DNA of 64,000 nucleotides from CAVSSX01 sp963730735 (GCA_963730735.1 CAVSSX010000010.1:94078-158077), one strand, 5' to 3'. Counted from the first letter of the stretch, positions 55,198 through 63,861 are shown. Numbers and translations are program-made. The notes: generated by a model not told the origin, from the sequence alone.

Positions 55198-56703
55198 TCA
55201 GAACGCCGCGGCGGTCCCGTCGCTGTCCACCAGCGTGTAGCCGGCCCCGCCGGCGGCCGGGAAGAGGTCCACCACGCTCTGGCCGGTCCCGGCGGACGAG
55301 CCGTAGAACTGGGCGTCACCGAAGCTGAACACGCCGCCGTCGGTGGCCACCTCCCAGTAGCCGTTGCCGTCGGGGACGCGGGTGATGCCGACGACCGGTT
55401 GGTTCAGGTGGATGCTGCCGGTCGAGCCGTAGAAGCGGGCGTCGCCGAAGGCGAACACCCCACCGTCGGACGCCGCCTCCCAGTAGCCCTTGCCGTCGGG
55501 CGTCGAGGCGATGCCCACCACCGGCCGGTTGAGCGGGGTGCCCCCCATCGATCCATAGAACTGGGCGTCGCCGTAGGCGAACACGCCACCATCGGTGGCC
55601 ACTTCCCAGTAGCCCTTGCCGTCGGGCGTCGAGGCGATGCCCACCACCGGTTGGTTCAGGTGGATGCCGCCGGTCGACCCGTAGAACTGGGCGTCACCGA
55701 AGGCGAACACGCCACCGTCCGATGCCACCTCCCAGTAGCCCCTCCCGTCGGGGGTCGACCCGATGCCGACCACCGGTCGGTTGAGGGGCGTCGCCCCCAT
55801 CGACCCGTAGAACTGGGCGTCGCCGTAGGAGAAGACCCCGCCGTTGGCGGCCGCCTCCCAGTACCCGTTCCCGTCGGCCGTGGGGGCGGCGCCGACGAAC
55901 GGCGCCCTCGGGCTGAACGAGAACGAGTTGGTGGTGAGGCCGGCCCCGCCGTTCCAGAGCTCGAAGCCCGCCTCCACGCTCAGCAGGTACGACGACGCCT
56001 GCAGGTAGCCACGCGACTCGGCGTCACGGATGATGTTGCCGAGGTCGAGGTTGGACACCGACGACGTGCCGCCCATGATGACGTAGGTCGTGTCGGGCCC
56101 GTCCCCACCCGGCCCGTTCCACACCTGGAGGCGATAGCCGTCGATGTTGACGATCGCCACCGGCGAGCCGGCCGGCTGGACGCCGCCGTTCGAGTTCAGC
56201 CACACCATGAGCTCACCGGCATTGGGCGCGCCGCCGGTCGAGGGCGATTGGTTGAACCACAGGTCGAAGGCCACGTCGTAGGACCCCGAGCCGGTCTGCG
56301 ACGTGGACCAGCTGGCCGAGGGGTCGCCCATGGCCGACAGGCGGATCGGCAGGTCGTTGCCCGCCGTGCAGTAGCCCCAGTGACATCCCTCGTAGATCGA
56401 GGGGAAGCTGCCGGGCGCGGCCGCCGTGTTGTTGTGGATCGAACTCTGGGTGACCGTGAAGTCGGCGTTCCCGTCGGTGCTGACGCACTGCGTCTGGTTG
56501 GAGTTCCACTCGTCGGTCTGGAAGATGTACCGACCACCGTCGATCTGGGCGGTGTTGATCGCACCGCAGTAGGTGCCGGCCCCGCTCGCCGCACCGGCTG
56601 GGGCCTGGCCGGAGCCGACCTGGGCGACGACGAGGGGCGCGCCGATCACCGCAGCCGCGGTGAGGCATCGCCAGGCGTGGCGGGAAGGTCGTCGAGCGGC
56701 CAT
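55198..56703 (-). CDS. Secreted GH12 endoglucanase-like protein with six surface repeats
   Basis: 501 aa. Signal peptide (about 1-38), then a family 12 glycoside hydrolase domain: GGRYIFQTDEWNSNQTQCVS, FTVTQSSIHNNTAAAPGSFP, SIYEGCHWGYCTAGNDLPI. The nucleophile Glu is in GELMVWLNSNGG and the acid/base Glu in VEAGFELWNGGAGLTTNSFS. GH12 enzymes cut beta-1,4-glucan or xyloglucan. The C-terminal half has six repeats by my count (PDGKGYWEVATDGGVFAYGD core), shared with the amidase and CAP proteins. ATG 56703 is chosen because the signal peptide follows directly. It sits between two glycosyltransferase cassettes, so it may trim or release their product. Repeats are near-identical in DNA. Confidence 0.88.
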   Translation of the reverse strand: MAARRPSRHAWRCLTAAAVIGAPLVVAQVGSGQAPAGAASGAGTYCGAINTAQIDGGRYIFQTDEWNSNQTQCVSTDGNADFTVTQSSIHNNTAAAPGSFPSIYEGCHWGYCTAGNDLPIRLSAMGDPSASWSTSQTGSGSYDVAFDLWFNQSPSTGGAPNAGELMVWLNSNGGVQPAGSPVAIVNIDGYRLQVWNGPGGDGPDTTYVIMGGTSSVSNLDLGNIIRDAESRGYLQASSYLLSVEAGFELWNGGAGLTTNSFSFSPRAPFVGAAPTADGNGYWEAAANGGVFSYGDAQFYGSMGATPLNRPVVGIGSTPDGRGYWEVASDGGVFAFGDAQFYGSTGGIHLNQPVVGIASTPDGKGYWEVATDGGVFAYGDAQFYGSMGGTPLNRPVVGIASTPDGKGYWEAASDGGVFAFGDARFYGSTGSIHLNQPVVGITRVPDGNGYWEVATDGGVFSFGDAQFYGSSAGTGQSVVDLFPAAGGAGYTLVDSDGTAAAF

Positions 56704-57012
56704 ACGCCCGGTCACGTTAGTGCAGCTGGGGTAGCCGACTGACTGCGCCCGCGGGCACCCGACGTCGGCCATCGGCGACCACCCGTACTCGTGCCCCGCC
56801 TCCCCACAACGAAGGAGTCCGAGCGACGCCACATCGTCCGTCTGCACGAGGCGGACCTCACGCCGCATGGTTTCTCGTGTCCGCCCGGCGCCCAACTCCA
56901 TAAGAAGTCGTAGACAGATCATGGGAACGGGGGGTTCATCGGGGTCGTGCTTCCTACAGAGTGTTGATATCGGCAGCGCAGTCGTTGTCGTAGTGCCGCA
57001 GCAGTACCAGCA
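56704..57012. other. Divergent intergenic region before leader RNA B
   Basis: 309 nt between the start of the GH12 gene and the conserved RNA core. It should contain divergent promoters for both. No gene or strong hairpin is seen. Little of it resembles the region upstream of copy A, so conservation starts sharply at the RNA core. Confidence 0.4.
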
Positions 57013-57083
57013 AGGGCAGGCAGTGATCCGTCGGGCGTATTGGTCGCCTCAGTCCGACGGGGAGCCAATGGCGAAACCGGGCC
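57013..57083 (+). ncRNA. Candidate cis-regulatory RNA, copy B (core of a leader running to 57242)
   Basis: Second copy of the 71-nt core. P1 CCGTCG (57028-57033) with CGACGG (57055-57060), P2 GGCG (57034-57037) with CGCC (57045-57048), loop TATTGGT, and pseudoknot ATTGG (57039-57043) with CCAAT (57065-57069). Relative to copy A the changed bases are T57031 and A57057, which pair with each other, and C57054 opposite G57034 where copy A has a G-T pair. Downstream, GCTTC/GAAGC (about 57087-57105) forms a hairpin where copy A has CCTT/AAGG. ACGACCATCG recurs at 57121-57130. This pattern is what selection on RNA structure would leave. Confidence 0.6.
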
Positions 57084-57242
57084 GCAGCTTCACAAGAAGG
57101 GAAGCGCAGCAGCTCGGAACACGACCATCGTCCTGGCACCACCCCCGCTCAGCGGATGGTGGCTCGCACTTCGGCGGCGGTCCTCCCGAGGCAATCGACA
57201 CGACCGTTCACCTTCGAGAGAAGGAACGAAGAGAGAGGGCAG

Positions 57243-58565
57243 ATGCTGTACACCGAGGTGATTCCGAACAGAGAGGATGAGGCACGCCGTCTGTTCGTGC
57301 CGATTGCCATCTCCTCCGCCACGGCGGCCGTGATGGCGCCGAAGCCCAGTGAGGACGTGGAGGAAGCGCCGAACGACGTGCCGGCGACCGAGTACGACGT
57401 CGCCGACGCCGAGCTGGTCTCCAATGTCGAGGTCGTGCCCTTCGAGACCAAGACGATCATCGCCGTGATCCCGGCCCGCAACGAGGAGACGACGATCGTC
57501 GCCTGCATCGCCTCGCTGCTCGACCAGGAGCGGCCCCCTGACGGTGTCGTCGTCGTCATCAACAACAGCACCGACCGGACCGAGAAGGTGGCGGTCGAGG
57601 CGTTCCGGGGCGACCCCCGGGTCCAGATCCTGGTGATGGAGAACAACCCCGACAAGAAGGTGGGGGCGCTGCGCTGCGGGTGGCAGGCCATCACCCGGAC
57701 CTTGGCCGCCAAGGGCATGGAGCTCGACTACCTCCTCGGGGTGGACGGGGACACCGTGCTGTCGCCCGACTCGCTGGGTGCGCTCGAGGCGGAGATGAAC
57801 GCCAACTCGAAGCTCGGCGGGCTCTCGGCCAAGTACACCTTCGACCCGAAGCTGGGCCGGACCCGGACCGAGCGGCTGCTGATCCGCATGCAGCGCCTGG
57901 AGTTCGCCTCCTCGGGTCTCGACACCATCTATCGCAACCGCTTCACCTACGTGCTCGGTGGCCAGGCCACCTTGTTCCGGGTGAAGGCCATGATGGCGGT
58001 GGCCGAGCGCCAGAACCTCCACAGCCCCTGGGACCCCGACGACGAGGTCGAGGACATGGGCCTCACGTGGAACATGAAGGAGCTCGGTTGGGAGACCAAG
58101 GTGAGCGCAACGGCCCGGGCCTACGCCGGACCGATGTTCGACCTGCGGAGCCTGTACAGCCAGCGTCGCAAGTGGGACTTCGGCACCCTGAAGCTCCTCT
58201 TCCGCACCAAGCCGTGGGTGGCCGGCCAGGTCTGGGCCCTGCAGGTCCGCAACATCCTCGACGTCACCGTCCGGGTGATGTTCGCCCTCCTGCTCACCGT
58301 GTCCCTGGTGCTCCACATCTACAGCTGGTCGTGGTGGTGGCTGGTGCCGCCGGGCGTGGCCATCTTGTTGAACTGGAAGATCGCCCGGAAGGTGCCGAAC
58401 CGGTCACTGCTCGACACCTTCCTGGCCGTGATCCTGCTGCCGGTCGAGATCTACCTGGTCTTCCGGTTGGTCATCTGGACGGTGTCGCTGTTCAAGGTCG
58501 TCACCGGTAGCCGCAAGGACCTGTGGATGAACCAGTACCAGTCGGAAGAGAGGAACGGACGATGA
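57243..58565 (+). CDS. Processive-type family 2 glycosyltransferase, copy B
   Basis: 440 aa, same architecture and length as 52008-53330. Catalytic motifs: IIAVIPARNEETTIVACIAS, VVVINNSTDRTEKV, LGVDGDTVLSP, GGQATLFRVKAM, DPDDEVEDMGLTW and QRRKWDFGTLKLLF; C-terminal membrane helices (MFALLLTVSLVLHIYSWSWW, TFLAVILLPVEIYLVFRLVI). The N-terminal 65 residues are the least conserved part (MLYTEVIPNREDEARRLFVP against MLYTEADLDGREGARKLYVP). ATG 57243 follows GAGAGAGGGCAG. The stop overlaps the anchored-protein start as ATGA. High identity over the catalytic core suggests a fairly recent duplication or gene conversion. Confidence 0.85.
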   Translation: MLYTEVIPNREDEARRLFVPIAISSATAAVMAPKPSEDVEEAPNDVPATEYDVADAELVSNVEVVPFETKTIIAVIPARNEETTIVACIASLLDQERPPDGVVVVINNSTDRTEKVAVEAFRGDPRVQILVMENNPDKKVGALRCGWQAITRTLAAKGMELDYLLGVDGDTVLSPDSLGALEAEMNANSKLGGLSAKYTFDPKLGRTRTERLLIRMQRLEFASSGLDTIYRNRFTYVLGGQATLFRVKAMMAVAERQNLHSPWDPDDEVEDMGLTWNMKELGWETKVSATARAYAGPMFDLRSLYSQRRKWDFGTLKLLFRTKPWVAGQVWALQVRNILDVTVRVMFALLLTVSLVLHIYSWSWWWLVPPGVAILLNWKIARKVPNRSLLDTFLAVILLPVEIYLVFRLVIWTVSLFKVVTGSRKDLWMNQYQSEERNGR

Positions 58566-59281
58566 AGGTCACCCGGAGTCTCACCAAGAAGCTGCTGGCG
58601 GCAGCCGGTGTGGCGACCGTCGTGGGGCTGTCCTTCAGCCTCCCGGCCGGAGCGACCACCACTCCACCACCGCCGGCAGCGGCGGCGCAGCAGCAGGCGG
58701 CGGCGACGCAGCGGACCGAAGCGACCACCCTGATGAACATCGTCAAGGCGGGCAACGCCGAGATCCAGGCGGACCAGGTCGAGAAGCCGCTGACCACGTC
58801 CCTCGCCGCACTGACGAGCGACACGACCCGGCTGGAGGGCCAGCTCCAGTCGGCCGTCGTGCCCAAGCAGGCGAGCGGCAACGTGCACTCGCTGCTCAAC
58901 AGCTACTACAAGCTGGGGTACGACGCGGCGGCTCTCGAGCCGGTCGTCGGCACCACGGACCTCTCGTTGGCCGAGACCCTGAACGACCAGGTGCTGGCGG
59001 ACGAGACGGTGTCCAGCGATGCCGCCATCCAGACGGTCAGTGGGCTGAACCCGCTGACCCAGCCCCCGGCCACGGCGCCGGCGACGACCACCGCCGCCAC
59101 GGCCAAGAAGTCGGCCACCCAGCAGACGACCGAGACCGGTTGGAGGAACTCGGCGTTCGTGTTGAACGTCGTCCACCCGGTGGTCGCCGTCGGATGGAAG
59201 GTCCTGATCGTCCTCACGGCGATCTCGGTCCTCTTCATGATCCGCCGGCTCCTGCGCCCGGCCCATGGCCTGAGGCCCTGA
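58562..59281 (+). CDS. Secreted, C-terminally anchored partner protein, copy B
   Basis: 239 aa. Signal peptide (LAAAGVATVVGLSFSLPAGA), Gln/Ala-rich helix, SYYKLGYDAAALEPVVG, a Thr/Ala linker, then the constant C-terminal block ETGWRNSAFVLNVVHPVVAV with a membrane helix and RRLLRPAHGLRP. The middle differs greatly from copy A while both ends are kept. This suggests constant assembly surfaces and a variable external domain. Unknown family. Confidence 0.75.
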   Translation: MKVTRSLTKKLLAAAGVATVVGLSFSLPAGATTTPPPPAAAAQQQAAATQRTEATTLMNIVKAGNAEIQADQVEKPLTTSLAALTSDTTRLEGQLQSAVVPKQASGNVHSLLNSYYKLGYDAAALEPVVGTTDLSLAETLNDQVLADETVSSDAAIQTVSGLNPLTQPPATAPATTTAATAKKSATQQTTETGWRNSAFVLNVVHPVVAVGWKVLIVLTAISVLFMIRRLLRPAHGLRP

Positions 59282-59287
59282 GCCTCA

Positions 59288-59305
59288 CCGGCGCAACGGC
59301 GCCGG
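59288..59305 (+). terminator. First of two stem-loops after cassette B
   Basis: CCGGCGC (59288-59294), loop AACG, GCGCCGG (59299-59305), 7 nt past the stop. Confidence 0.5.
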
Positions 59306-59316
59306 ATCGGCGGTCG

Positions 59317-59350
59317 GACGAAGGGCGGGGCTTCGGCCCCGCCCTTCGTC
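59317..59350 (+). terminator. Strong UUCG-capped terminator hairpin
   Basis: Perfect 15-bp arms GACGAAGGGCGGGGC (59317-59331) and GCCCCGCCCTTCGTC (59336-59350) closed by the extra-stable TTCG tetraloop. It firmly closes the cassette B transcript although no U-tract follows. Confidence 0.75.
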
Positions 59351-59469
59351 GCGTCGGCGCCGACCCGTCCTCGCTCTTCGGATCAGATCGGACACCGTCC
59401 GAAGATGCAACCCCCAATTGGATGATTTTTCGGTTGAATGGCGACCCCGCCGGGTATCGGGGTGGTAGC

Positions 59470-59484
59470 GGGGGGGGGGGGGGG
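59470..59484 (+). repeat. 15-nt homopolymeric G tract
   Basis: Uninterrupted run of 15 G, 53 nt before the start of the small hydrophobic protein gene. Such tracts vary in length by slipped-strand mispairing and can tune promoters, but they are also a common base-calling artefact. Confidence 0.6.
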
Positions 59485-59537
59485 CGCCGAGATGAACGGG
59501 CCCGAAAGATCGCTTTCAACGAACAAAGGGGAATGGG

Positions 59538-59690
59538 ATGTTATTGCTGCTTGCCGCACTGGTCGTGCTCATCGTGTTCGGGGTCGGCTTCGCTATCCAC
59601 GTGCTGTGGATCGTGGCCGCGGTGCTGCTGGTCCTATGGCTCATCGGACTCGTCACCGGCGTCGGCCGGGGGTCGCGTAGCCGGGCCTGA
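59538..59690 (+). CDS. Tiny hydrophobic membrane protein (50 aa, DUF5670-like)
   Basis: Two membrane helices joined by a short turn (LLLLAALVVLIVFGVGFAIH and VLWIVAAVLLVLWLIGLVTG), then GRGSRSRA. Composition and layout resemble the lmo0937/DUF5670 family of stress-associated small membrane proteins. AAAGGGGAA precedes ATG 59538 at a good distance. Unlike the surrounding sequence, the start region uses AT-rich codons (TTA TTG). Function unknown. Confidence 0.6.
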   Translation: MLLLLAALVVLIVFGVGFAIHVLWIVAAVLLVLWLIGLVTGVGRGSRSRA

Positions 59691-59848
59691 GCGGCTGACA
59701 CCGGCCGGACACGGTCCAGTCACGGGGCGCTACGACAACCGTCGTGGCGCCCCGTGGCGCGCCCTGGCCTCGACCTATCGAGGGCCGTCAGCCGCCGGCA
59801 TGTCGAGTCAGTCGACGGAGGCCATGGATGACGGGGAGACGGCTGCGG

Positions 59849-60268
59849 CTAGGCGGCCGGGGTGAGCTCGCTGGCGCAGTGCTTGCACTTGAGCGCCGCC
59901 ACCGGGAGGTCGTCGGAGAGGCACTCGGGGCACGTCTTGGTGGGGGCCGGGTCGCCGAACACCGCGTGGCCCCGCCGCTTCATGTACGCCCGGTAGGGCA
60001 CCACGATCACGAAGTAGATGACGGCCATGAAGATGATGAAGTAGATGATCGCCGAGATGAAGGCCCCGACGTCGATCCGCTGACCGTTGATGGTCCAGCC
60101 GAGCCCTTGGCCGTTGGCCCCACCGCCGCCGGCCGCGTTGACCAGTGGCGTGATGATGTTGTCGGTGAAGGCCTTGATGAGCGTGCTGAACGCCAGGGCG
60201 ACGACCAGCCCGACGGCGATCACGACCAACTCGCCCTGCATCAGGAAGTTCTTGAACCCCTTGAACAT
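59849..60268 (-). CDS. mscL: Large-conductance mechanosensitive channel with C-terminal zinc ribbon
   Basis: 139 aa. The N-terminal helix MFKGFKNFLMQGELVVIAVG and first membrane helix (LVVALAFSTLIKAFTDNIIT) are typical MscL, with the pore-lining Gly/Ala-rich face. The second helix is AIIYFIIFMAVIYFVIVVPY. Instead of the usual charged C-terminal helical bundle there is a four-Cys ribbon (TCPECLSDDLPVAALKCKHC). MscL is a pentameric emergency valve for osmotic downshock; a metal- or redox-sensitive gate extension is an interesting possibility. Confidence 0.9.
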   Translation of the reverse strand: MFKGFKNFLMQGELVVIAVGLVVALAFSTLIKAFTDNIITPLVNAAGGGGANGQGLGWTINGQRIDVGAFISAIIYFIIFMAVIYFVIVVPYRAYMKRRGHAVFGDPAPTKTCPECLSDDLPVAALKCKHCASELTPAA

Positions 60269-60474
60269 CGCGGTCTCTCCTGGGTCGCGGTGCCATCAGC
60301 GGACGACGACGCGACGTCCCACCGTCTGGCGCTCAGACTAGGCAATCACCCGACCGTTGTCGTCGACCGACCCCGCTCCGTCGGCTGCCGCTGGCCGGCG
60401 GCGGCGGGACGATCGTCGACCGCCCGAACGGGCGAAGCTCGGGCGTCTCGTCGATCAGTCTCTACACTCTGACG

Positions 60475-61332
60475 GTGCCGCTCGATGCCGAGCAATGGGA
60501 CCCCGGGCCGCCCGGAACGGGCCTGCGTCACTGGGTCAGGTCGGTGCTGTGGATCGACGACCGGCTCAAGTGGCTCTACTGGCTGGCCGCCCTGGTGCTG
60601 GCCCCTTGGATCGTCGTCCTGTACTTCACCCAACCGCCACGCGGCTTCACGCACCACGTCCACGCGCTGGCCGTGGGCCTGATCCTGGCCATGATCGCCG
60701 GGCTGCTGTGGACCGCCCAGACCTACCGGACGCGGTCGGACGCCGCCATGATCGCCGCCACCTTCACCGGCACCGTCACGCTGATCTCCATCTGGTTCCG
60801 GGTGCTGACCCAAAGCGGCGGTCGGCGATGGGAGGGGTCGGTCCCGGTGGCGGTGATCCTGGTGGTGGTCGTCGTGCTGCTCTGCGCCACCGTCATCCGC
60901 TCGTCGCTCTCCGAGGAGTACCGGTCGGTCCCGCCGGCCACGTGGCTGTGGGTGGCCCTGGTCGTCGTGGCCGTGGCGCTGGTGCCGTCCTTGGTGGTGG
61001 CCATCTTCTTCGTCCCCGGCGTCCAGAAGGCCGGCCACCTTCGCCTGGCCTGGACCGGCCTCGACGTGGCCGAGCTGATCGCCCTGTCGGCGACCGGCTA
61101 CGCCCTCGACCGCCGCTCGTCGGCCACCGCCGTGCCGGCCACGATGACCGGGGCCCTCCTCGTCTGTGATGCATGGATCAACGTCGTGCCGAGGACCGGC
61201 GTGGCCAAGCTCGAGGCCATCCTCATGGCCTTCGTCGAGGTGCCGCTGGCCATCCTCAGCTTCTGGTTGGCGTCACGGAAGGCGGCGAGTTGGTCGGCGG
61301 CCCGGGGTCGCGCCGCCCGGTCGACCCGGTAG
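60475..61332 (+). CDS. Polytopic membrane protein of unknown function
   Basis: 285 aa with about eight membrane segments (for example WLAALVLAPWIVVLYF, ALAVGLILAMIAGLLW, AVILVVVVVLLCATVI, VALVVVAVALVPSLVVAIFF, AILMAFVEVPLAILSFWLA). N-terminus acidic, C-terminus basic. No motif I can assign. GTG 60475 is the first start after the divergent mscL promoter region; the first membrane segment begins at residue 35. Confidence 0.65.
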   Translation: MPLDAEQWDPGPPGTGLRHWVRSVLWIDDRLKWLYWLAALVLAPWIVVLYFTQPPRGFTHHVHALAVGLILAMIAGLLWTAQTYRTRSDAAMIAATFTGTVTLISIWFRVLTQSGGRRWEGSVPVAVILVVVVVLLCATVIRSSLSEEYRSVPPATWLWVALVVVAVALVPSLVVAIFFVPGVQKAGHLRLAWTGLDVAELIALSATGYALDRRSSATAVPATMTGALLVCDAWINVVPRTGVAKLEAILMAFVEVPLAILSFWLASRKAASWSAARGRAARSTR

Positions 61333-61386
61333 GGGTCCACCCGACGCCCCTGACCCCGGCTCCGAAGGCCGTCCCCTCCACTCGGC

Positions 61387-61866
61387 TCATCGGGACGTCG
61401 ACGGCAGCGCATCGAGCAGGCGGTCGATGAAGGCGACCTGGCCCTTCACCAGCTTTCGCCGTCCGAGCTCGGCCGTCATCCATTCGGCCCGGTCGACCTC
61501 GGGGAACGAGGCCAGCCGCCCCGACTTCGGCGGCCACTCCATCTCGAATTCGTTGCTGACGATCTCGCTCACCGAGAACTCGGGCACGCCGATGGCCCAG
61601 GCCCGGATGCGCTTGCCACTCGCCTGCCGGACCTCGCCGAGATCGATCCGCACCCCGTCCGGCGCCGGCACCCCGACCTCCTCGGCGAACTCCCGCTCCG
61701 CCGCCGCCAACGGGTCGGCGCCCTCGGGGTACTCGCCCTTGGCCAGCGACCAGGCGTGGTCCTCCTTCGTCGCCCAGAAGGGCCCGCCGGGATGCACCAC
61801 GAAGATCTCGAGGCCCCCATCCGTTCCGAGGCGGAAGGGCAGGAGGCCGGCGCTGTACTTCGGCAT
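61387..61866 (-). CDS. Nudix hydrolase, RppH/MutT-like
   Basis: 159 aa. Starts MPKYSAGLLPFRLGTDGGLE. The Nudix box is KGEYPEGADPLAAAEREFAE then EVGVPAP, with WSLAKGEYPEG matching a group of NTP-pyrophosphohydrolases that handle DNA-damage products. ATG 61866 has GGAACGGAG upstream. It is 50 nt after the deaminase stop on the same strand; both point to purine handling. Confidence 0.86.
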   Translation of the reverse strand: MPKYSAGLLPFRLGTDGGLEIFVVHPGGPFWATKEDHAWSLAKGEYPEGADPLAAAEREFAEEVGVPAPDGVRIDLGEVRQASGKRIRAWAIGVPEFSVSEIVSNEFEMEWPPKSGRLASFPEVDRAEWMTAELGRRKLVKGQVAFIDRLLDALPSTSR

Positions 61867-61916
61867 GGCTCTCCGTTCCTTTCTGCGGCATCGCCAGTCG
61901 CCCGGCGACCGCTCGA

Positions 61917-62908
61917 TCAGATGCTCGAGACGACCCGGTCGATCGACGCCAGGTGCGCCTGCTTGTCGGCCTCCCCGAGGAAGGAGGCCGTGAACGAGTT
62001 TCGTGCCAGCTGGACCACCTCGGCGTCCTCGAGGTCGAGCGCGTCGGCCACCGCCAGGAGGTTGTCGGCGACGTAGCCGCCGAAGTAGGCCGGGTCGTCG
62101 GAGTTGACGGTGACCAGCAGGCCCCGCCGCAGCAGGGTGGCCAGGTTGTGCTGCTCGAGGCCGGGGACGACCCGCAGCTTGAGGTTGGACAGCGGGCACA
62201 CGGTGGGGGGATCTGCTCGGCAGCCAACCGTTCGACCAGCCGCTCGTCCTGGGTGCACGCGACGCCGTGGTCGATCCGGACGGCGCCCAGTTGGTCGAGC
62301 GCCTGCCAGATGTACTCCGGCGGACCCTCCTCCCCGGCATGGGCCACCACGGGCAGCCCCAGCTCGTGCACCCGGTGGAACACCTCGGCGAACTTCGAAG
62401 GAGGGTTGCCCACCTCCGCCGAGTCCAGGCCCACGGCATCGATCCATTCGAGGTGGGGCCGCGCTTGCTCCAGGGTGGCGAAGGCCGACGCCTGGCTCAG
62501 GTCCCGCAGGAAGCACAGGATGAGCCTCGAGGAGATGCCCCACCGCGCCTGCCCCTCCTCGAGGGCCCTTCGGATCCCGGTCACCACGGTGGCCATGGGT
62601 ATGCCGCGATCGGTGTGCGTCTGCGGGTCGAAGAAGACCTCGGCGTGTCGAACGCCCTCCGAGGCGGCCCGGCGGAGGTAGTCGGCGGTCAGGTCGTAGA
62701 AGTCGTCGGCCGTCACCAGCACGGCGCAACCGGCGTAGTAGATCTCGAGGAAGGACGACAGGTCAGCGAACCGGTAGGCACGGCGAGCCGCCGCAACGTC
62801 CGGATAGGGCAGCCGCACGCCGTTGCGACGGGCCAGTTCGAACAGGAGATCGGGCTCCAACGTACCCTCAAGGTGAACGTGAAGTTCAGCTTTAGGTAGT
62901 GCCCGCAC
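61917..62908 (-). CDS. Adenine/adenosine deaminase (one frame break)
   Basis: About 330 aa. The metal-binding start is LPKAELHVHLEGTLEPDLLF; further ligands and catalytic residues are in LPVVAHAGEEGPPEYIW (His and Glu), VRIDHGVACTQDERLV and VTVNSDDPAYFGGYVADNLL (Asp pair). NSDDPAYFGGY and the HLEGTLEPDLL start favour the adenine-deaminase branch over adenosine deaminase. The frame breaks in a G6 run (62205-62210) between AAEQIPP and PTVCPLSNLKL. GTG 62908 begins the family N-terminus; the first codons are AT-rich. Confidence 0.83.
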
Positions 62909-63115
62909 AAGTCGTTCCCGAGCTCACGGGCACCCTTGTTCCCATCACCCCGGCCGTTCGAGGCCACATCCTTGGCAGTCAATTGGAAACCCTCGAGGTT
63001 CGGCCGATCACGATCATGATCTTGCCCCACCCGGGCCCCGCTCCGACATTCGGTGGAGGATCGGTCGCTCCGATTCATGCAATCGGATGACAATAGGGGT
63101 TGACAACGCCCCATC

Positions 63116-63639
63116 GTGAAGTCGGTCCCCGGCATCGTCTCGATGGCGACCACGGCCCCCAGTGGCTGTCAGGGGGTCACGTTCACGGTGGCGGCAACCC
63201 TCAGTGGTACGTCGACCTGATCGACTCCTCGGTCGCTGCCGGTACCTGCTGCTGGCCGTCGCTCTGATCCCGCTCTGGGTCGGAGCCCGGCGTCCGCCCG
63301 CTACTCCGTGAACGGGTCGGGCGACGGGAACGACGGGGCGGGCACCCTGGCCATCCCTGCCGCACCGACCCTCACCGTCGTCAGCCTCATCGGGCTGACC
63401 TGCACGGTGAAGGTCACGTACGTTACGTCACCCGCAGGAGAGCAGACGACCATCTTTCGACAGATCGGGACGGGCGCGTCACACAGATCGCCGGTCCGTT
63501 CACCGCCGCCGGCTCCTACACCGACACCGTCCTCCTGACCATCGTGTCCGGCCCCCCGAGCTATTACCTGGTCGCCGCCTGGACCAACGACACTCTCTGG
63601 ACCGCCAAGTCCACCCCGGTAACCGCCACTGCCTGCTAG
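63116..63639 (+). pseudogene. Broken small secreted-type ORF
   Basis: Coding-like pieces in different frames: VSMATTAPSGCQGVTFTVAA at the start, APTLTVVSLIGLTCTVKVTY in the middle, and RVTQIAGPFTAAGSYTDTVL with a final YYLVAAWTNDTLWTAKSTPV and TATAC before the stop at 63637. The pieces resemble beta-sandwich repeats of a surface protein. Either a decayed gene or one with several indels. No known family is recognised. TTGACA at about 63100 could be a promoter element. Low certainty. Confidence 0.35.
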
Positions 63640-63720
63640 CCGGCGCCGGTCAACCGGGTGCTACCGGTGGGCGGGAGCTCGGCGATGCCGGCGGCCGGCG
63701 GCACGAGGCGTTCTGGCCCG

Positions 63721-63861
63721 GCCCGGTCCCGGCTGGTCGATCCGCCCGGTCCCGGCTGGTCGATCCGGCCCGGTCCCGGCTGGTCGATCCGGCCCAGTCC
63801 CGGCTGGTCGATCCGGCCCGGTCCCGGCTGGTCGATCCCGGCCCGGTCCCGGCTGGTCGAT
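63721..63861. repeat. Six-copy tandem repeat, unit about 24 bp
   Basis: Core GGTCCCGGCTGGTCGATC occurs six times with spacings of 23, 24, 24, 24 and 25 nt and one G-to-A change. The irregular spacing breaks any reading frame, so it is not a coding repeat. No spacers of unique sequence, so not CRISPR. Near the window end in a gene-free stretch (63640-63949) in which nothing else is seen. Confidence 0.75.

Noticed and set aside
63721..63861. Possible CRISPR array
   Set aside because: Repeats are contiguous without unique spacers and no cas gene is present.
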